From Flavobacteriia bacterium (GTDB taxonomy: Bacteria > Bacteroidota > Bacteroidia > Flavobacteriales > Flavobacteriaceae), in the NCBI GenBank assembly GCA_011391075.1, contig JAABRF010000001.1, positions 28,487 to 92,486 of the forward strand: a stretch of 64,000 bases of DNA, in the 5' to 3' direction. A program made the translations under genes and the position numbers. The notes below the pieces were generated by a model, which searched no databases, had not been told where the DNA came from, and worked only from the letters and a program-made list of their open reading frames with translations. How positions within the stretch are numbered: position 1 is the stretch's first letter; each line of letters opens with the position of its first letter. Positions 18,617 through 27,277 of the stretch are shown here, one piece after another.

Positions 18617-18830
18617 TAACCTGAGTTCGATTAAAATTAATTTTATTGTTCCGTTTAATTTTGAAAAGATTTCTCTCCCCAATTAAATTGGGGCTCGAAA
18701 TGACCGATAATCTGTTATTTGGGTGGGTGATTTTTTCGGCTTTGCCGAAAAAATCACCCCATTTCAATAAATAGGATAGATCATTTCGAACGCAGTGAGA
18801 AATCTTTTTTTATGAATCGAACTCAGGTTA
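18617..18830. repeat. MITE-like inverted-repeat element, family A copy 1
   Basis: This 214-bp palindromic element has perfect 16-bp terminal inverted repeats (TAACCTGAGTTCGATT at 18617-18632; its complement at 18815-18830). Nested inside are AAGATTTCTC/GAGAAATCTT (18666-18675, 18797-18806), TCGAAATGA/TCATTTCGA (18695-18703, 18781-18789) and a perfect central 16-bp stem with a 3-base loop (18725-18740, 18744-18759). It has no coding capacity. A second copy with related ends lies at 30354-30540. It fills most of the gap between the MORN-repeat gene and sppA. Confidence 0.8.
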
Positions 18831-18913
18831 TTAAATTGATCGTATAAAATCAAAAATTGATTTAACACGAATTGAAACATCGATTCAGTTATAAGGGGTT
18901 AACCAATTAAAAT

Positions 18914-18956
18914 TAAAAAAAAATTCGCCAAGCAATTATATATGCTCAGCGAATTT
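18914..18956 (-). terminator. Terminator of sppA
   Basis: Read on the minus strand, AAATTCGC with an inner AGCA/TGCT pairing forms a hairpin that ends in a run of T (bases 18915-18923 on the plus strand are A). Confidence 0.75.
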
Positions 18957-18977
18957 ATAGTGTTTAGTTATAAAAAA

Positions 18978-20732
18978 CTACTTAATTTTAATCTCAAAAG
19001 GTAAACGAGCTTGAACTCCTTCCATTTTTTGATAACTTTTTATGGTTTTATACATTTTGTAATTTTCCAAACCAATTTCTTCTATCATTTTATTCTCTTG
19101 TGCTTTCATAAATGGATTGGCTGAAAATGCATCCTTGATATCTTTTTCATATCTAGGATAAACAGTGAGTTTGTATTTTTCCAATTTCACCAATTTGGCT
19201 GTATAAGCAATCGCATCATTCAATCCGCCTAATTCGTCAACCAAACCAATTTCTTTGGCTTCTTTTCCAGTCCAAACACGACCTTGACCGATAGAATCAA
19301 CTGCTGCAGTTGTCATATTTCTACCAATTGCTACATGTCCGATGAACGTTTGATAAATCTCATCAATACTTCCTTTTATATAATCATGAAATTCGGTTGA
19401 CAATGGTTCAAATGCACTGTAATTGGCGCCTTTATTCGTAGCAACTTGTTCTGCATTAATTCCCATATTTCCTGCCAATCCACTCATATTGGGAATGGCT
19501 CCAAATACACCTATTGAACCGGTAATGGTAGTAGGTTCGGCAAAAATTCTATTGGAATTACAAGCAATGTAATAACCACCCGATGCTGCAACGTCTCCCA
19601 TAGAAACCACAATTGGTTTGACTTTTTTGGTAATTTCGATTTCTCTCCAAATCAAATCCGAAGCCAAAGCACTTCCTCCGGGAGAATTGATTCGCAACAC
19701 AATGGCCTTAACGCTTTTATCTTCTCTCAATTTTTTCAAGGCTTCCATCATGGATTCTTGTCCAATGTAAGATTCATCACCTTTACCATAACTTATTTCT
19801 CCTTGAGCATAAAGTACTGCAATTTTATCTTTGGCAGTAGAAATTATTTGGCCTTTACCAGATTCTATATAATCTGCTAAAGATATTCTTTCCAAATCTT
19901 TATCAACGGCCACGCCACTTAATTTCTTCAATTTAAGTTCATATTCATCGGCATAAAGGGCTTTATCGACCATTTTGTTTTGCACTGCTAATGTTATACT
20001 GGATGTTCCTAGTTTATCGGCAATCTCATTGAGTTCTGCTACAGATTTCTTGCGACTTAAGGCAATATCATCAAGAATCTCACCCCAAATGGAATTTAGG
20101 AAGGATAGTGTTTGCTCTCTATTGGCATCACTCATTTTATCTGATATAAAACCTTCCATGGCACTTTTATATTTTCCGTGACGAATCACTTCCATTTTAA
20201 CACCATATTTTTCTTGAAATCCCTTGAAATACAATTTTTCAGTTGATAAACCTGAAAATTCAACCATTCCTACCGGATTAACAAAAATTGAATCGGCTAC
20301 ACTACTCAAATAATAACTTTTTTGAGTATAAATGTCGGAATATGCTGTCACAAATTTCCCACTAGTTTTAAAGTCAAGTAATTTGTTTCTAATGGCTTGC
20401 ATTTGAGAAATGCCGGCTTCAGTATTTAATAATTCAATACTGATACCTTTGATTTTATCATCAGTTTTTGCATTTTCTATGGCGTTTAAAATTTGAGCCA
20501 ATTCAAATTTTCCATCATTTGTTCCAAGCAATTCATCAAATGGATTGTCACTTTTGGGGACATAATCTTCTATTACTCCATCCAAATTAAGGGTTAAAAC
20601 CGATTGATTTTTTACTTCAATTTTGTCATCATCGCCTACTAATGCAGCGATTCCAATAAATAAAAACAGAATAAGGAACAAAGCAATAATAGTTCCTAAA
20701 ATAGCTGCTAATAAATTTCCTAAAAATCTCAT
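18978..20732 (-). CDS. sppA: Signal peptide peptidase SppA, 67K type
   Basis: This is an inner-membrane serine protease (584 aa) that digests cleaved signal peptides. One N-terminal helix (about residues 7-30) anchors it. The tandem-domain form is complete: the N-terminal half carries the general-base Lys in RHGKYKSAMEGF, and the C-terminal half carries the nucleophile Ser in GDVAASGGYYIAC, preceded by RINSPGGSALASD. The size matches the long E. coli-type form. It is monocistronic with a clear terminator. Confidence 0.93.
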   Translation of the reverse strand: MRFLGNLLAAILGTIIALFLILFLFIGIAALVGDDDKIEVKNQSVLTLNLDGVIEDYVPKSDNPFDELLGTNDGKFELAQILNAIENAKTDDKIKGISIELLNTEAGISQMQAIRNKLLDFKTSGKFVTAYSDIYTQKSYYLSSVADSIFVNPVGMVEFSGLSTEKLYFKGFQEKYGVKMEVIRHGKYKSAMEGFISDKMSDANREQTLSFLNSIWGEILDDIALSRKKSVAELNEIADKLGTSSITLAVQNKMVDKALYADEYELKLKKLSGVAVDKDLERISLADYIESGKGQIISTAKDKIAVLYAQGEISYGKGDESYIGQESMMEALKKLREDKSVKAIVLRINSPGGSALASDLIWREIEITKKVKPIVVSMGDVAASGGYYIACNSNRIFAEPTTITGSIGVFGAIPNMSGLAGNMGINAEQVATNKGANYSAFEPLSTEFHDYIKGSIDEIYQTFIGHVAIGRNMTTAAVDSIGQGRVWTGKEAKEIGLVDELGGLNDAIAYTAKLVKLEKYKLTVYPRYEKDIKDAFSANPFMKAQENKMIEEIGLENYKMYKTIKSYQKMEGVQARLPFEIKIK

Positions 20733-20914
20733 ATATTGATTGTTTAATTTAACTCTGATATATGTCGCAGCTCTTTGAAAATGTTACATATATGTTAAGA
20801 ATCGGCTATTCAAAATTTAAGATTTTTTCAAAAAATAGTTACTTCTTTAGACCCCAATTTATCCAATTTCTCAGAAATCAAACAAAAAAAGAATGTTTCA
20901 ACAATAGAATTATA

Positions 20915-20922
20915 TATCTTTG
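20915..20922 (+). promoter_or_regulatory. -7 element upstream of the His/Cys-rich protein gene
   Basis: TATCTTTG fits TAnnTTTG and ends only 10 bases before the TTG start at 20933, so the transcript would have a leader of a few bases at most. Confidence 0.5.
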
Positions 20923-20932
20923 ACCCTGAAAT

Positions 20933-21274
20933 TTGTTTAAAAAGTTTCCTTATTCATTGAAAACTTTCTTTCGATCAAGTATAGCATTCTTACTCGTTTT
21001 GATATATGTGTTGCCTTCATTAGTGCAACTTCATCATCATCACGAAGAAGTTTTTCTATGTAACGCTGTGGACGAATACCATTTTCACACCCAACATGAC
21101 TCCTGTGAAATTTGTAGTTTTCATGAAACATTATTTGAATTTGAACTACCGGTTTTTGACGTTGAAACGCTTGTTTACTTTTATCAAAATCTGGTATACA
21201 GTTTATCACTTTCCTTTACAATACAACCTCAGTATTCCTTTTCATTACGAGCTCCACCTGTTGAAATTATTTAA
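20933..21274 (+). CDS. Small His/Cys-rich membrane protein upstream of a TonB receptor
   Basis: This 113-aa protein has one N-terminal hydrophobic helix (about residues 15-31). A putative metal-binding segment follows: LHHHHEE near residue 33, then YHFHTQHDSCEICSFHE with two Cys two residues apart. The start is TTG; an in-frame stop at 20927 allows nothing further upstream. The gene is followed 40 bp later by a TonB-dependent receptor. The arrangement recalls DUF2946-type proteins next to copper receptors, and I infer a role in sensing or handling a transition metal. The family is not firmly recognised. Confidence 0.6.
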   Translation: MFKKFPYSLKTFFRSSIAFLLVLIYVLPSLVQLHHHHEEVFLCNAVDEYHFHTQHDSCEICSFHETLFEFELPVFDVETLVYFYQNLVYSLSLSFTIQPQYSFSLRAPPVEII

Positions 21275-21314
21275 CTTTTATCAACACGTAAGTAACATTT
21301 AAAATCGTAATAAT

Positions 21315-23540
21315 ATGTATAAATTCATACTCGTTTTGGGTTTGTTGTTCCATTTACCAATGGTTCAAGCCCAAAATACAATATCAGGAAGCATCCAAAA
21401 CAGTCAAAACCAACCACTAGAAGGAGCTTCAATTTTTATTTCAGAAACGCATCAAGGTACAGTCTCAGATGCAAATGGGTTGTTTCAACTCAATCATTTA
21501 CCTAACGGAAAAATAACCATTCAATGTTCATTTGTAGGATATGCCAATTATATTGAAACCGTTCAACTTTCCGGTCAACCCATACAACTTCAGATCATTC
21601 TTATGGAATCAGCAATTGAATCTGAAGAAATTGTCATTTCAGCCGGATATAACACTACCCAGCATGATAATGCTGTAAAAATTGAAGTATTTAAGGTTCA
21701 TCCCATGGAAGTAAAAATTACTCCCAATTTTACAGAAATGCTAACAAAAATTCCAGGAGTAGATATGATTTCAAAAGGCAGTGGTGTTTCCAAGCCTGTC
21801 ATTAGAGGTTTGTCTATGAATGATATATTGGTTCTCAACAATGGTGTTCGTTTTGAAAATTATCAATATTCTAGCCATCATCCACTTGGAATTGACGAAT
21901 TTGGGATTGAAAATGTAGAAATCATCAAAGGTCCTGCATCTTTACTTTACGGTTCAGATGCTATCGGTGGCGTTATCAATTTTATCAAAGAAAAACCAGC
22001 TCCTGTCAATTCATTTAAGGGAGATTACAATACACAATTCTTTTCAAATTCTTTAGGATTCAACAACAATATTGGTTTGAAAGGAGCAAGTGAAAAGTTT
22101 TTTGGGAGCATTCGATTGGGTCAAAAATCCAATGCTGATTATCTTCAAGGTGGAGGCATATTTGTCCCCAATTCACGCTTCAATGAAAAATCTTTCAAAT
22201 CAAATGTAGGTTTGACCAATACTTTAGGCACCTTCAAACTTTTTTATGATTTCAATCAACAACGATTAGGTTTGGTTGAGGACGAAGCAATCGAAAGTAT
22301 TGAAAAAAGAGGCAGAAAAGTTGAAATCATGTATCAAGGATTTAATAATCACTTGATCTCATCTCAAAATAAATTGCATTTGGGTAGCTATAAACTAGAT
22401 GTTAATGGCGCTTTTCAAAATACGGAATTAGCTCATTTTGACGAAGCAGGTGGTTATGAGCTTCAAATGCAATTACAAACTTTGACTTATGAGACTAAAT
22501 TCTATTTTCCTTCTTTAAAAAAATCGGAATACATCGTTGGTTTTCAAGGTTTCAATCAACAGAATATCAATATAAACGATCGGGAAACCATACTCCTACC
22601 CGATGCAGTTACTCAAAATTATTCCATTTTTGGGATGATGCAATTTCAACCCGTTGAAAAATTACGAATTCAAACCGGTTTGCGATTTGACACTAAGTCA
22701 ATAGAAACCGAAGCAGTGACCGATGAAATAACATCTGAAATCATCAGAAATGCTTTAGACGTTTCATATCAAAGTTTGAGTGGTTCACTCGGATTAACAT
22801 TTCATGTAAATGATGATGCCTTAATCAGAGGGAATATAGCTTCTGCTTATAGAACTCCCAACTTAGCGGAACTCACCTCCGATGGACCTCATGAATTGAG
22901 ATATGAAATTGGCAATTCAGAATTGGATCCAGAAAAATCTTGGGAAACTGATTTGAGTTTTCATTACCACAAGAACGATTTCACCTTTGATGTAGCTGCC
23001 TATCTCAATACTATCAAAAACTATATTTTCATTGCTCCAACCGGTTTAAATACTGATGATGGTTTACCCATTTTTCAATATCAACAAGCCGATTCAAAAC
23101 TATATGGAGGCGAAATAGGTATTCACTACCATCCTGAAAATCTCAAATTTTTACATTTTGAAACTACCTTTGCAAGTGTTGTTGGCAAGCAAAATGATGG
23201 TGCTTTTTTACCTTTTATACCAGCCCAAAAATTGAATTTTGAGGTAAGAGCCGAAAAAGAAAAGTTAGCTTTTTTAAACAATACTTTTGTGGCATTTTCA
23301 GTACAAAACGCATTCAAACAAGAAAATACAGCAGATGATGAAACGCTAACTGATGCCTATTCTTTATTTGATGCAAGTATGGGAGGTTCAATCCCTTGGC
23401 AAAAACAAGATATAAACATACAATTAAGTGTGACCAATATTTTTGATCAGAAGTATATCGATCATTTATCAACTTTAAAAGAAGTAGGATTGTTTAATCC
23501 CGGCAGAAGTTTTAATATTTCACTAAGGATTCCTTTCTGA
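21315..23540 (+). CDS. TonB-dependent outer-membrane receptor
   Basis: This is an outer-membrane active transporter (741 aa). It has a signal peptide (residues 1-19), a carboxypeptidase-regulatory-like domain (about 22-105, SGSIQNSQNQPLEGASIFIS), a plug domain (about 120-225, IPGVDMISKGSGVSKPVIRG and LLYGSDAIGGVINF) and a 22-strand barrel ending in the aromatic NISLRIPF. It lacks the SusC-type length and a SusD partner, so it belongs with metal-chelate or vitamin receptors. The preceding His/Cys-rich protein favours a metal substrate. A terminator follows. Confidence 0.9.
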   Translation: MYKFILVLGLLFHLPMVQAQNTISGSIQNSQNQPLEGASIFISETHQGTVSDANGLFQLNHLPNGKITIQCSFVGYANYIETVQLSGQPIQLQIILMESAIESEEIVISAGYNTTQHDNAVKIEVFKVHPMEVKITPNFTEMLTKIPGVDMISKGSGVSKPVIRGLSMNDILVLNNGVRFENYQYSSHHPLGIDEFGIENVEIIKGPASLLYGSDAIGGVINFIKEKPAPVNSFKGDYNTQFFSNSLGFNNNIGLKGASEKFFGSIRLGQKSNADYLQGGGIFVPNSRFNEKSFKSNVGLTNTLGTFKLFYDFNQQRLGLVEDEAIESIEKRGRKVEIMYQGFNNHLISSQNKLHLGSYKLDVNGAFQNTELAHFDEAGGYELQMQLQTLTYETKFYFPSLKKSEYIVGFQGFNQQNININDRETILLPDAVTQNYSIFGMMQFQPVEKLRIQTGLRFDTKSIETEAVTDEITSEIIRNALDVSYQSLSGSLGLTFHVNDDALIRGNIASAYRTPNLAELTSDGPHELRYEIGNSELDPEKSWETDLSFHYHKNDFTFDVAAYLNTIKNYIFIAPTGLNTDDGLPIFQYQQADSKLYGGEIGIHYHPENLKFLHFETTFASVVGKQNDGAFLPFIPAQKLNFEVRAEKEKLAFLNNTFVAFSVQNAFKQENTADDETLTDAYSLFDASMGGSIPWQKQDINIQLSVTNIFDQKYIDHLSTLKEVGLFNPGRSFNISLRIPF

Positions 23541-23564
23541 TTTAAAATCTGATTTTCAGCTTTC

Positions 23565-23604
23565 AAAAACCGGAATTTACCTGATGGTATATTTCGGTTT
23601 TTTT
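23565..23604 (+). terminator. Terminator after the TonB receptor
   Basis: AAAACCG with AATTTAC pairs with GTATATTTCGGTTTT and is followed by T residues. Confidence 0.75.
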
Positions 23605-23667
23605 AATTAATAAAAATGGCAATAAAAGTGAAAACCAACGGAATCAAAATAATTCTCTAAAAAACTT

Positions 23668-23675
23668 TACATTTG
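23668..23675 (+). promoter_or_regulatory. -7 element abutting recR
   Basis: TACATTTG ends 4 bases before the recR ATG. If used, transcription would start at or within the start codon (leaderless mRNA). It could be a chance match. Confidence 0.3.
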
Positions 23676-23679
23676 TCCA

Positions 23680-24297
23680 ATGAATTTTTCTTCAAAATTA
23701 TTGGAAAAAGCGGTTGATGAAATGTCGCAACTACCCGGAATTGGCAAGCGTACTGCTTTGCGATTGGTTTTGCATTTATTAAATAGACCCAAATCTCAAA
23801 CAGAACAACTGACTGAATCCTTGATTCAATTGGTCAATCAAATCAATTTTTGTACCTCATGTCACAACATCTCCGATCATGAAATTTGTGAAATTTGTGC
23901 CAATCCAAGAAGAGACAGCGAAACTATTTGTGTAGTAGAAGACATTAGAGATGTCATGGCTATAGAGAATACAGCACAATTTAAAGGACTTTATCATGTT
24001 TTGGGTGGAAAGATTTCCCCTATGGAAGGAATTGGCCCACAACACTTAAAAATAGATAGTTTGGTAGATAAAGTAAAAAGTGGACAGATAAAAGAATTGA
24101 TTTTTGCATTGAGTTCGACCATAGAAGGTGACACGACCAACTTTTATATTTTTAAGAAAATTCAAGCTTACGATATTAGAATCACCACTATTGCTCGAGG
24201 AATATCAGTAGGAGATGAATTGGAATATGCAGATGAAGTAACTTTAGGGCGAAGTATTTTACACAGAATTCCATTTGAGAATTCATTGAGAAGATAA
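23680..24297 (+). CDS. recR: Recombination mediator protein RecR
   Basis: RecR acts with RecO/RecF to load RecA at gaps (205 aa, normal length). It has an N-terminal helix-hairpin-helix ([12 protein letters not shown]), a C4 zinc finger ([16 protein letters not shown], residues about 57-72), a Toprim domain ([12 protein letters not shown]) and a C-terminal Walker-like region ([15 protein letters not shown]). It is a single gene between a terminator and a repeat element. Confidence 0.97.
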   Translation: MNFSSKLLEKAVDEMSQLPGIGKRTALRLVLHLLNRPKSQTEQLTESLIQLVNQINFCTSCHNISDHEICEICANPRRDSETICVVEDIRDVMAIENTAQFKGLYHVLGGKISPMEGIGPQHLKIDSLVDKVKSGQIKELIFALSSTIEGDTTNFYIFKKIQAYDIRITTIARGISVGDELEYADEVTLGRSILHRIPFENSLRR

Positions 24298-24354
24298 AAA
24301 AAGATTTATTCTCTAATTTTTTATTTTTTTAACTGTTTTAAAAAAGGAAGCAAA

Positions 24355-24488
24355 GTCCCGTAGGGACGAAATATCTGTAGTGAAATCAAACATGTAAATA
24401 AACACGCCGACCGTTGCAGCGAAGCTGCAACGGTCGGCGATAATCATATCTATTATCGTACTCTACAGATATTTCGTCCCTATGGGAC
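24355..24488. repeat. MITE-like inverted-repeat element, family B
   Basis: This 134-bp palindrome has 26-bp terminal arms (24355-24380 and 24463-24488) that match at 25 of 26 positions. The arm begins GTCCCGTAGGGAC, itself a small palindrome. In the middle, CGCCGACCGTTGCAGC (24405-24420) pairs perfectly with 24424-24439 across a 3-base loop. The GC-rich core contrasts with the AT-rich surroundings. It has no ORF. Its layout matches the family A elements (terminal arms plus a central 16-bp stem), but the sequence is unrelated. Confidence 0.8.
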
Positions 24489-24603
24489 GGTTCCATATAG
24501 CGTATATATAGAATACTTTATTAATATTATTGAAAACATTTCCTTAAGGAAACAATAATCAAAGTAGTATTAATATATATTGGCAAACCCAATTTAAACC
24601 TCC

Positions 24604-25440
24604 TTAAGAAGGGTTTTGTTCATTATGTTGACTTTCCATAAAATCATCCATGATGGCATCGCTAATTCCCATATTGGAGAAACCTCCATCGTGAAACAGG
24701 TTTTGCAAAGTTACTTTACGGGTCAAATCTGAGAATAAGGTAATAGAATAATTGGCACAATCTAAAGCTGTGGCATTACCCAGTGGAGACATTTTTTCGG
24801 CGAAAGCAAAGAATCCGCCAAATCCTTTTACACCGCTACCAGCAGTAGTAACCGTAGGCGATTGAGAAATGGTATTGACTCTTACCTTTTTATCTCTACC
24901 AAAGAAATATCCAAAACTACGAGCAATAGATTCTAAATATGCTTTGTTATCGGCCATATCGTTGTAATCGGGGAATACTCTTTGCGCAGCCATATAGGTC
25001 AGGGCAATGATACTACCCCATTCATTCATGGCGTCTTTTTTATACAAAACACTCATGAGTTTATGAAAAGACAAAGCAGAAACATCCCAACCTTTGTGAG
25101 TATAGTCATAATCTTCTTCGGTATAATGTAGCCCTTTTCGAACATTGACCGACATTCCAATGGAATGTAAGACAAAATCCAATTTGCCTCCTAAATTTTT
25201 CATAGCCTCATCAACCAATTCCTCCAAATCTTCAACGTTCGTAGCATCACATGGAATCACTTTGGCACCGGTCTTTTCTGCCAATTCATTAATCGTTCCC
25301 ATTCTCATGGCAACAGGTGCATTGGTTAAAACGATACTTGCTCCTTCTTCAACAGCTCTTTCTGCTGTAATCCAAGCAATTGATTTTGAGTCTAACGCTC
25401 CAAATATGATTCCTCTTTTTCCTTTTAGTAAATTGTACAT
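24604..25440 (-). CDS. fabI: Enoyl-[acyl-carrier-protein] reductase (NADH)
   Basis: This short-chain dehydrogenase (278 aa) does the last step of each fatty-acid elongation cycle. It has the cofactor segment GKRGIIFGALDSKSIAW and the FabI active site Tyr-x6-Lys in PDYNDMADNKAYLES, plus SPTVTTAGSGVKGF. I start it at ATG 25440 (MYNLLKGKRGII). A longer frame reaches 25515 but would cover the promoter element at 25513-25520 and add non-conserved residues. It is downstream of recN on the same strand. Confidence 0.95.
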   Translation of the reverse strand: MYNLLKGKRGIIFGALDSKSIAWITAERAVEEGASIVLTNAPVAMRMGTINELAEKTGAKVIPCDATNVEDLEELVDEAMKNLGGKLDFVLHSIGMSVNVRKGLHYTEEDYDYTHKGWDVSALSFHKLMSVLYKKDAMNEWGSIIALTYMAAQRVFPDYNDMADNKAYLESIARSFGYFFGRDKKVRVNTISQSPTVTTAGSGVKGFGGFFAFAEKMSPLGNATALDCANYSITLFSDLTRKVTLQNLFHDGGFSNMGISDAIMDDFMESQHNEQNPS

Positions 25441-25512
25441 TTTTAAAAAAGTTAATTGGTTAAGTTGGTTGTTCAAACCTTTTCTCACAAAAGAAGTAAA
25501 AGATTTAAACCG

Positions 25513-25520
25513 CAAAAATA
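25513..25520 (-). promoter_or_regulatory. -7 element of the fabI promoter
   Basis: On the minus strand this reads TATTTTTG, 72 bases before the fabI ATG and just before the recN stop, giving fabI its own promoter. Confidence 0.5.
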
Positions 25521-25522
25521 GA

Positions 25523-27184
25523 TTATTTTTTGAATTGTAAAAGTTCTGCAGCGTGATTGATTGCTGTTTCAGACAATTGTTTACCTCCTAGCATTTCTGC
25601 AATTTCCTTCAAACGCTCACTATCAGTTAGTTTTTTGATTTGGGTTTGGGTTTTATTCAAAGTACTTTCTTTATAAACTTTTAGTTGAATTTCACCATTG
25701 GAAGCAATCTGCGGCAAATGTGTTATGCAAATCACCTGCATATCTTGAGCCATACACTTCATGATTTCACCCATTTTCAAAGCAACTTCACCTGATATAC
25801 CTGAGTCAATTTCGTCAAATATAATAGTAGGTAAATTGGCTTTTTTGGCCATAACCGATTTTACAGCCAACATGATACGTGACATTTCACCACCTGAAGC
25901 TACTTGTTTAAGCAATCCTAATGCATTTCCTTTATTAGCACTAAACAACCATTGTAAAGCATCCATTCCGTAGGTATTGTATTTATCAATAGCATCCAAT
26001 TGTACTTTGAAATTTGCTTCCTGCATTCCCAAATTCCTCAAAATAGAAGTGACTTCAGATTCAAATTGGAGTAAAATGGCTTTACGTTTTTGATGTAAAA
26101 ACACACCTTTTTCTACCAATTTAATCTGCAAATCTTGGTATTCTCGTTGCTTTTCTTTCAAAACTACATCCGATTCATCCACACGTTTTACCTTTTCAGC
26201 AAGGTTTTGATATACTTCTACCAACTCAACATCCGACTGAACATGGTGCTTTTGCATTAAATTGTAAAATATCTGAATTCGGGCATTGATATGTTGCAAT
26301 TCATCGGGTGCATATTGTTCTTTCTCAACCCATTGGGCTAAATCTCGATTTAAATCGGCTAATTCAATGTAGGAACTTTGTACCCTATTGTACAATTCTT
26401 CGTAACTTTTAGAAAAGCTCTTAATTTTATCTAAATGATTTCGAACCAAATGTAAACGAGAAATAACTCCAAAATCTTCTTCTGAAAGTAATTTATAAGA
26501 TTCCAACAAGCTTAATTGAATCAACTCCATATGGCTCAATCGTTCTTGTTCGGCTTCCAGGGATTCCAATTCACCAACTTTAATATCAGTTAATTGTAAT
26601 TCTTGATACAAATGAAAATGGTATTCATATTGAATAGATTCCAGTCGGATTTGCTCTTTAAGGTCTTCATATTCACGAACCGATAGTTCGAATGCTTGCT
26701 TGATTTTTCTAAATTCAAAAACGTCTTTTTGTGTTGCAGCTATGGCATCTATGACATCATATTGAAAAGAGGAATCATTTAAAAGTAAGGTTTGATGTTG
26801 AGAATGAACATCTATGAGTCTAGATTGTAAATCGGAAAGCACTTCCAATCTAACAGGTGTATCATTGACAAATGCTCGGGATTTTCCACCGGGCAATAAT
26901 TCTCTACGAATAACAGAAACAGCTTCATAATCCAAATCATTATCGTGGAAAAAAGATTCCAATTGGTACTTGGAAATTTCAAATTCGCCTTCAATTACAC
27001 ATTTCTTATCAGGATTCAACATAGCATTGGTATCGGCTCTATTACCTAGAATCAAGCCCAAACCACCTAATAAAATAGACTTACCTGCACCGGTTTCTCC
27101 GGTGATAGTAGTAAGACCACTAGTAAATGCAACATTTACGTCGTCAATCAACGCATAATTCTGTATACTTAATTTGGTCAGCAA
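25523..27184 (-). CDS. recN: DNA repair protein RecN
   Basis: RecN is an SMC-like ATPase (553 aa) used in double-strand-break repair. It has Walker A GETGAGKSILLGGLG at residues about 30-44, long coiled coils in the middle (about 155-360), the signature VASGGEMSRIMLAVK, Walker B IFDEIDSGISGEVA and a D-loop His in ITHLPQIAS. The length is standard. It is upstream of fabI, which has its own promoter. Confidence 0.96.
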   Translation of the reverse strand: MLTKLSIQNYALIDDVNVAFTSGLTTITGETGAGKSILLGGLGLILGNRADTNAMLNPDKKCVIEGEFEISKYQLESFFHDNDLDYEAVSVIRRELLPGGKSRAFVNDTPVRLEVLSDLQSRLIDVHSQHQTLLLNDSSFQYDVIDAIAATQKDVFEFRKIKQAFELSVREYEDLKEQIRLESIQYEYHFHLYQELQLTDIKVGELESLEAEQERLSHMELIQLSLLESYKLLSEEDFGVISRLHLVRNHLDKIKSFSKSYEELYNRVQSSYIELADLNRDLAQWVEKEQYAPDELQHINARIQIFYNLMQKHHVQSDVELVEVYQNLAEKVKRVDESDVVLKEKQREYQDLQIKLVEKGVFLHQKRKAILLQFESEVTSILRNLGMQEANFKVQLDAIDKYNTYGMDALQWLFSANKGNALGLLKQVASGGEMSRIMLAVKSVMAKKANLPTIIFDEIDSGISGEVALKMGEIMKCMAQDMQVICITHLPQIASNGEIQLKVYKESTLNKTQTQIKKLTDSERLKEIAEMLGGKQLSETAINHAAELLQFKK

Positions 27185-27277
27185 ATCAATGTTATTTTAA
27201 AAACACGAAAATACAAAAAACGTTGAGAATAAATTATTTTAGGAAGATTTATCAACGTTTATATTTTGGAATCCCTA

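Noticed and set aside
25441..25515. A longer N-terminus for FabI
   Set aside because: The extra residues are not FabI-like and the segment contains a TAnnTTTG promoter element on the same strand.
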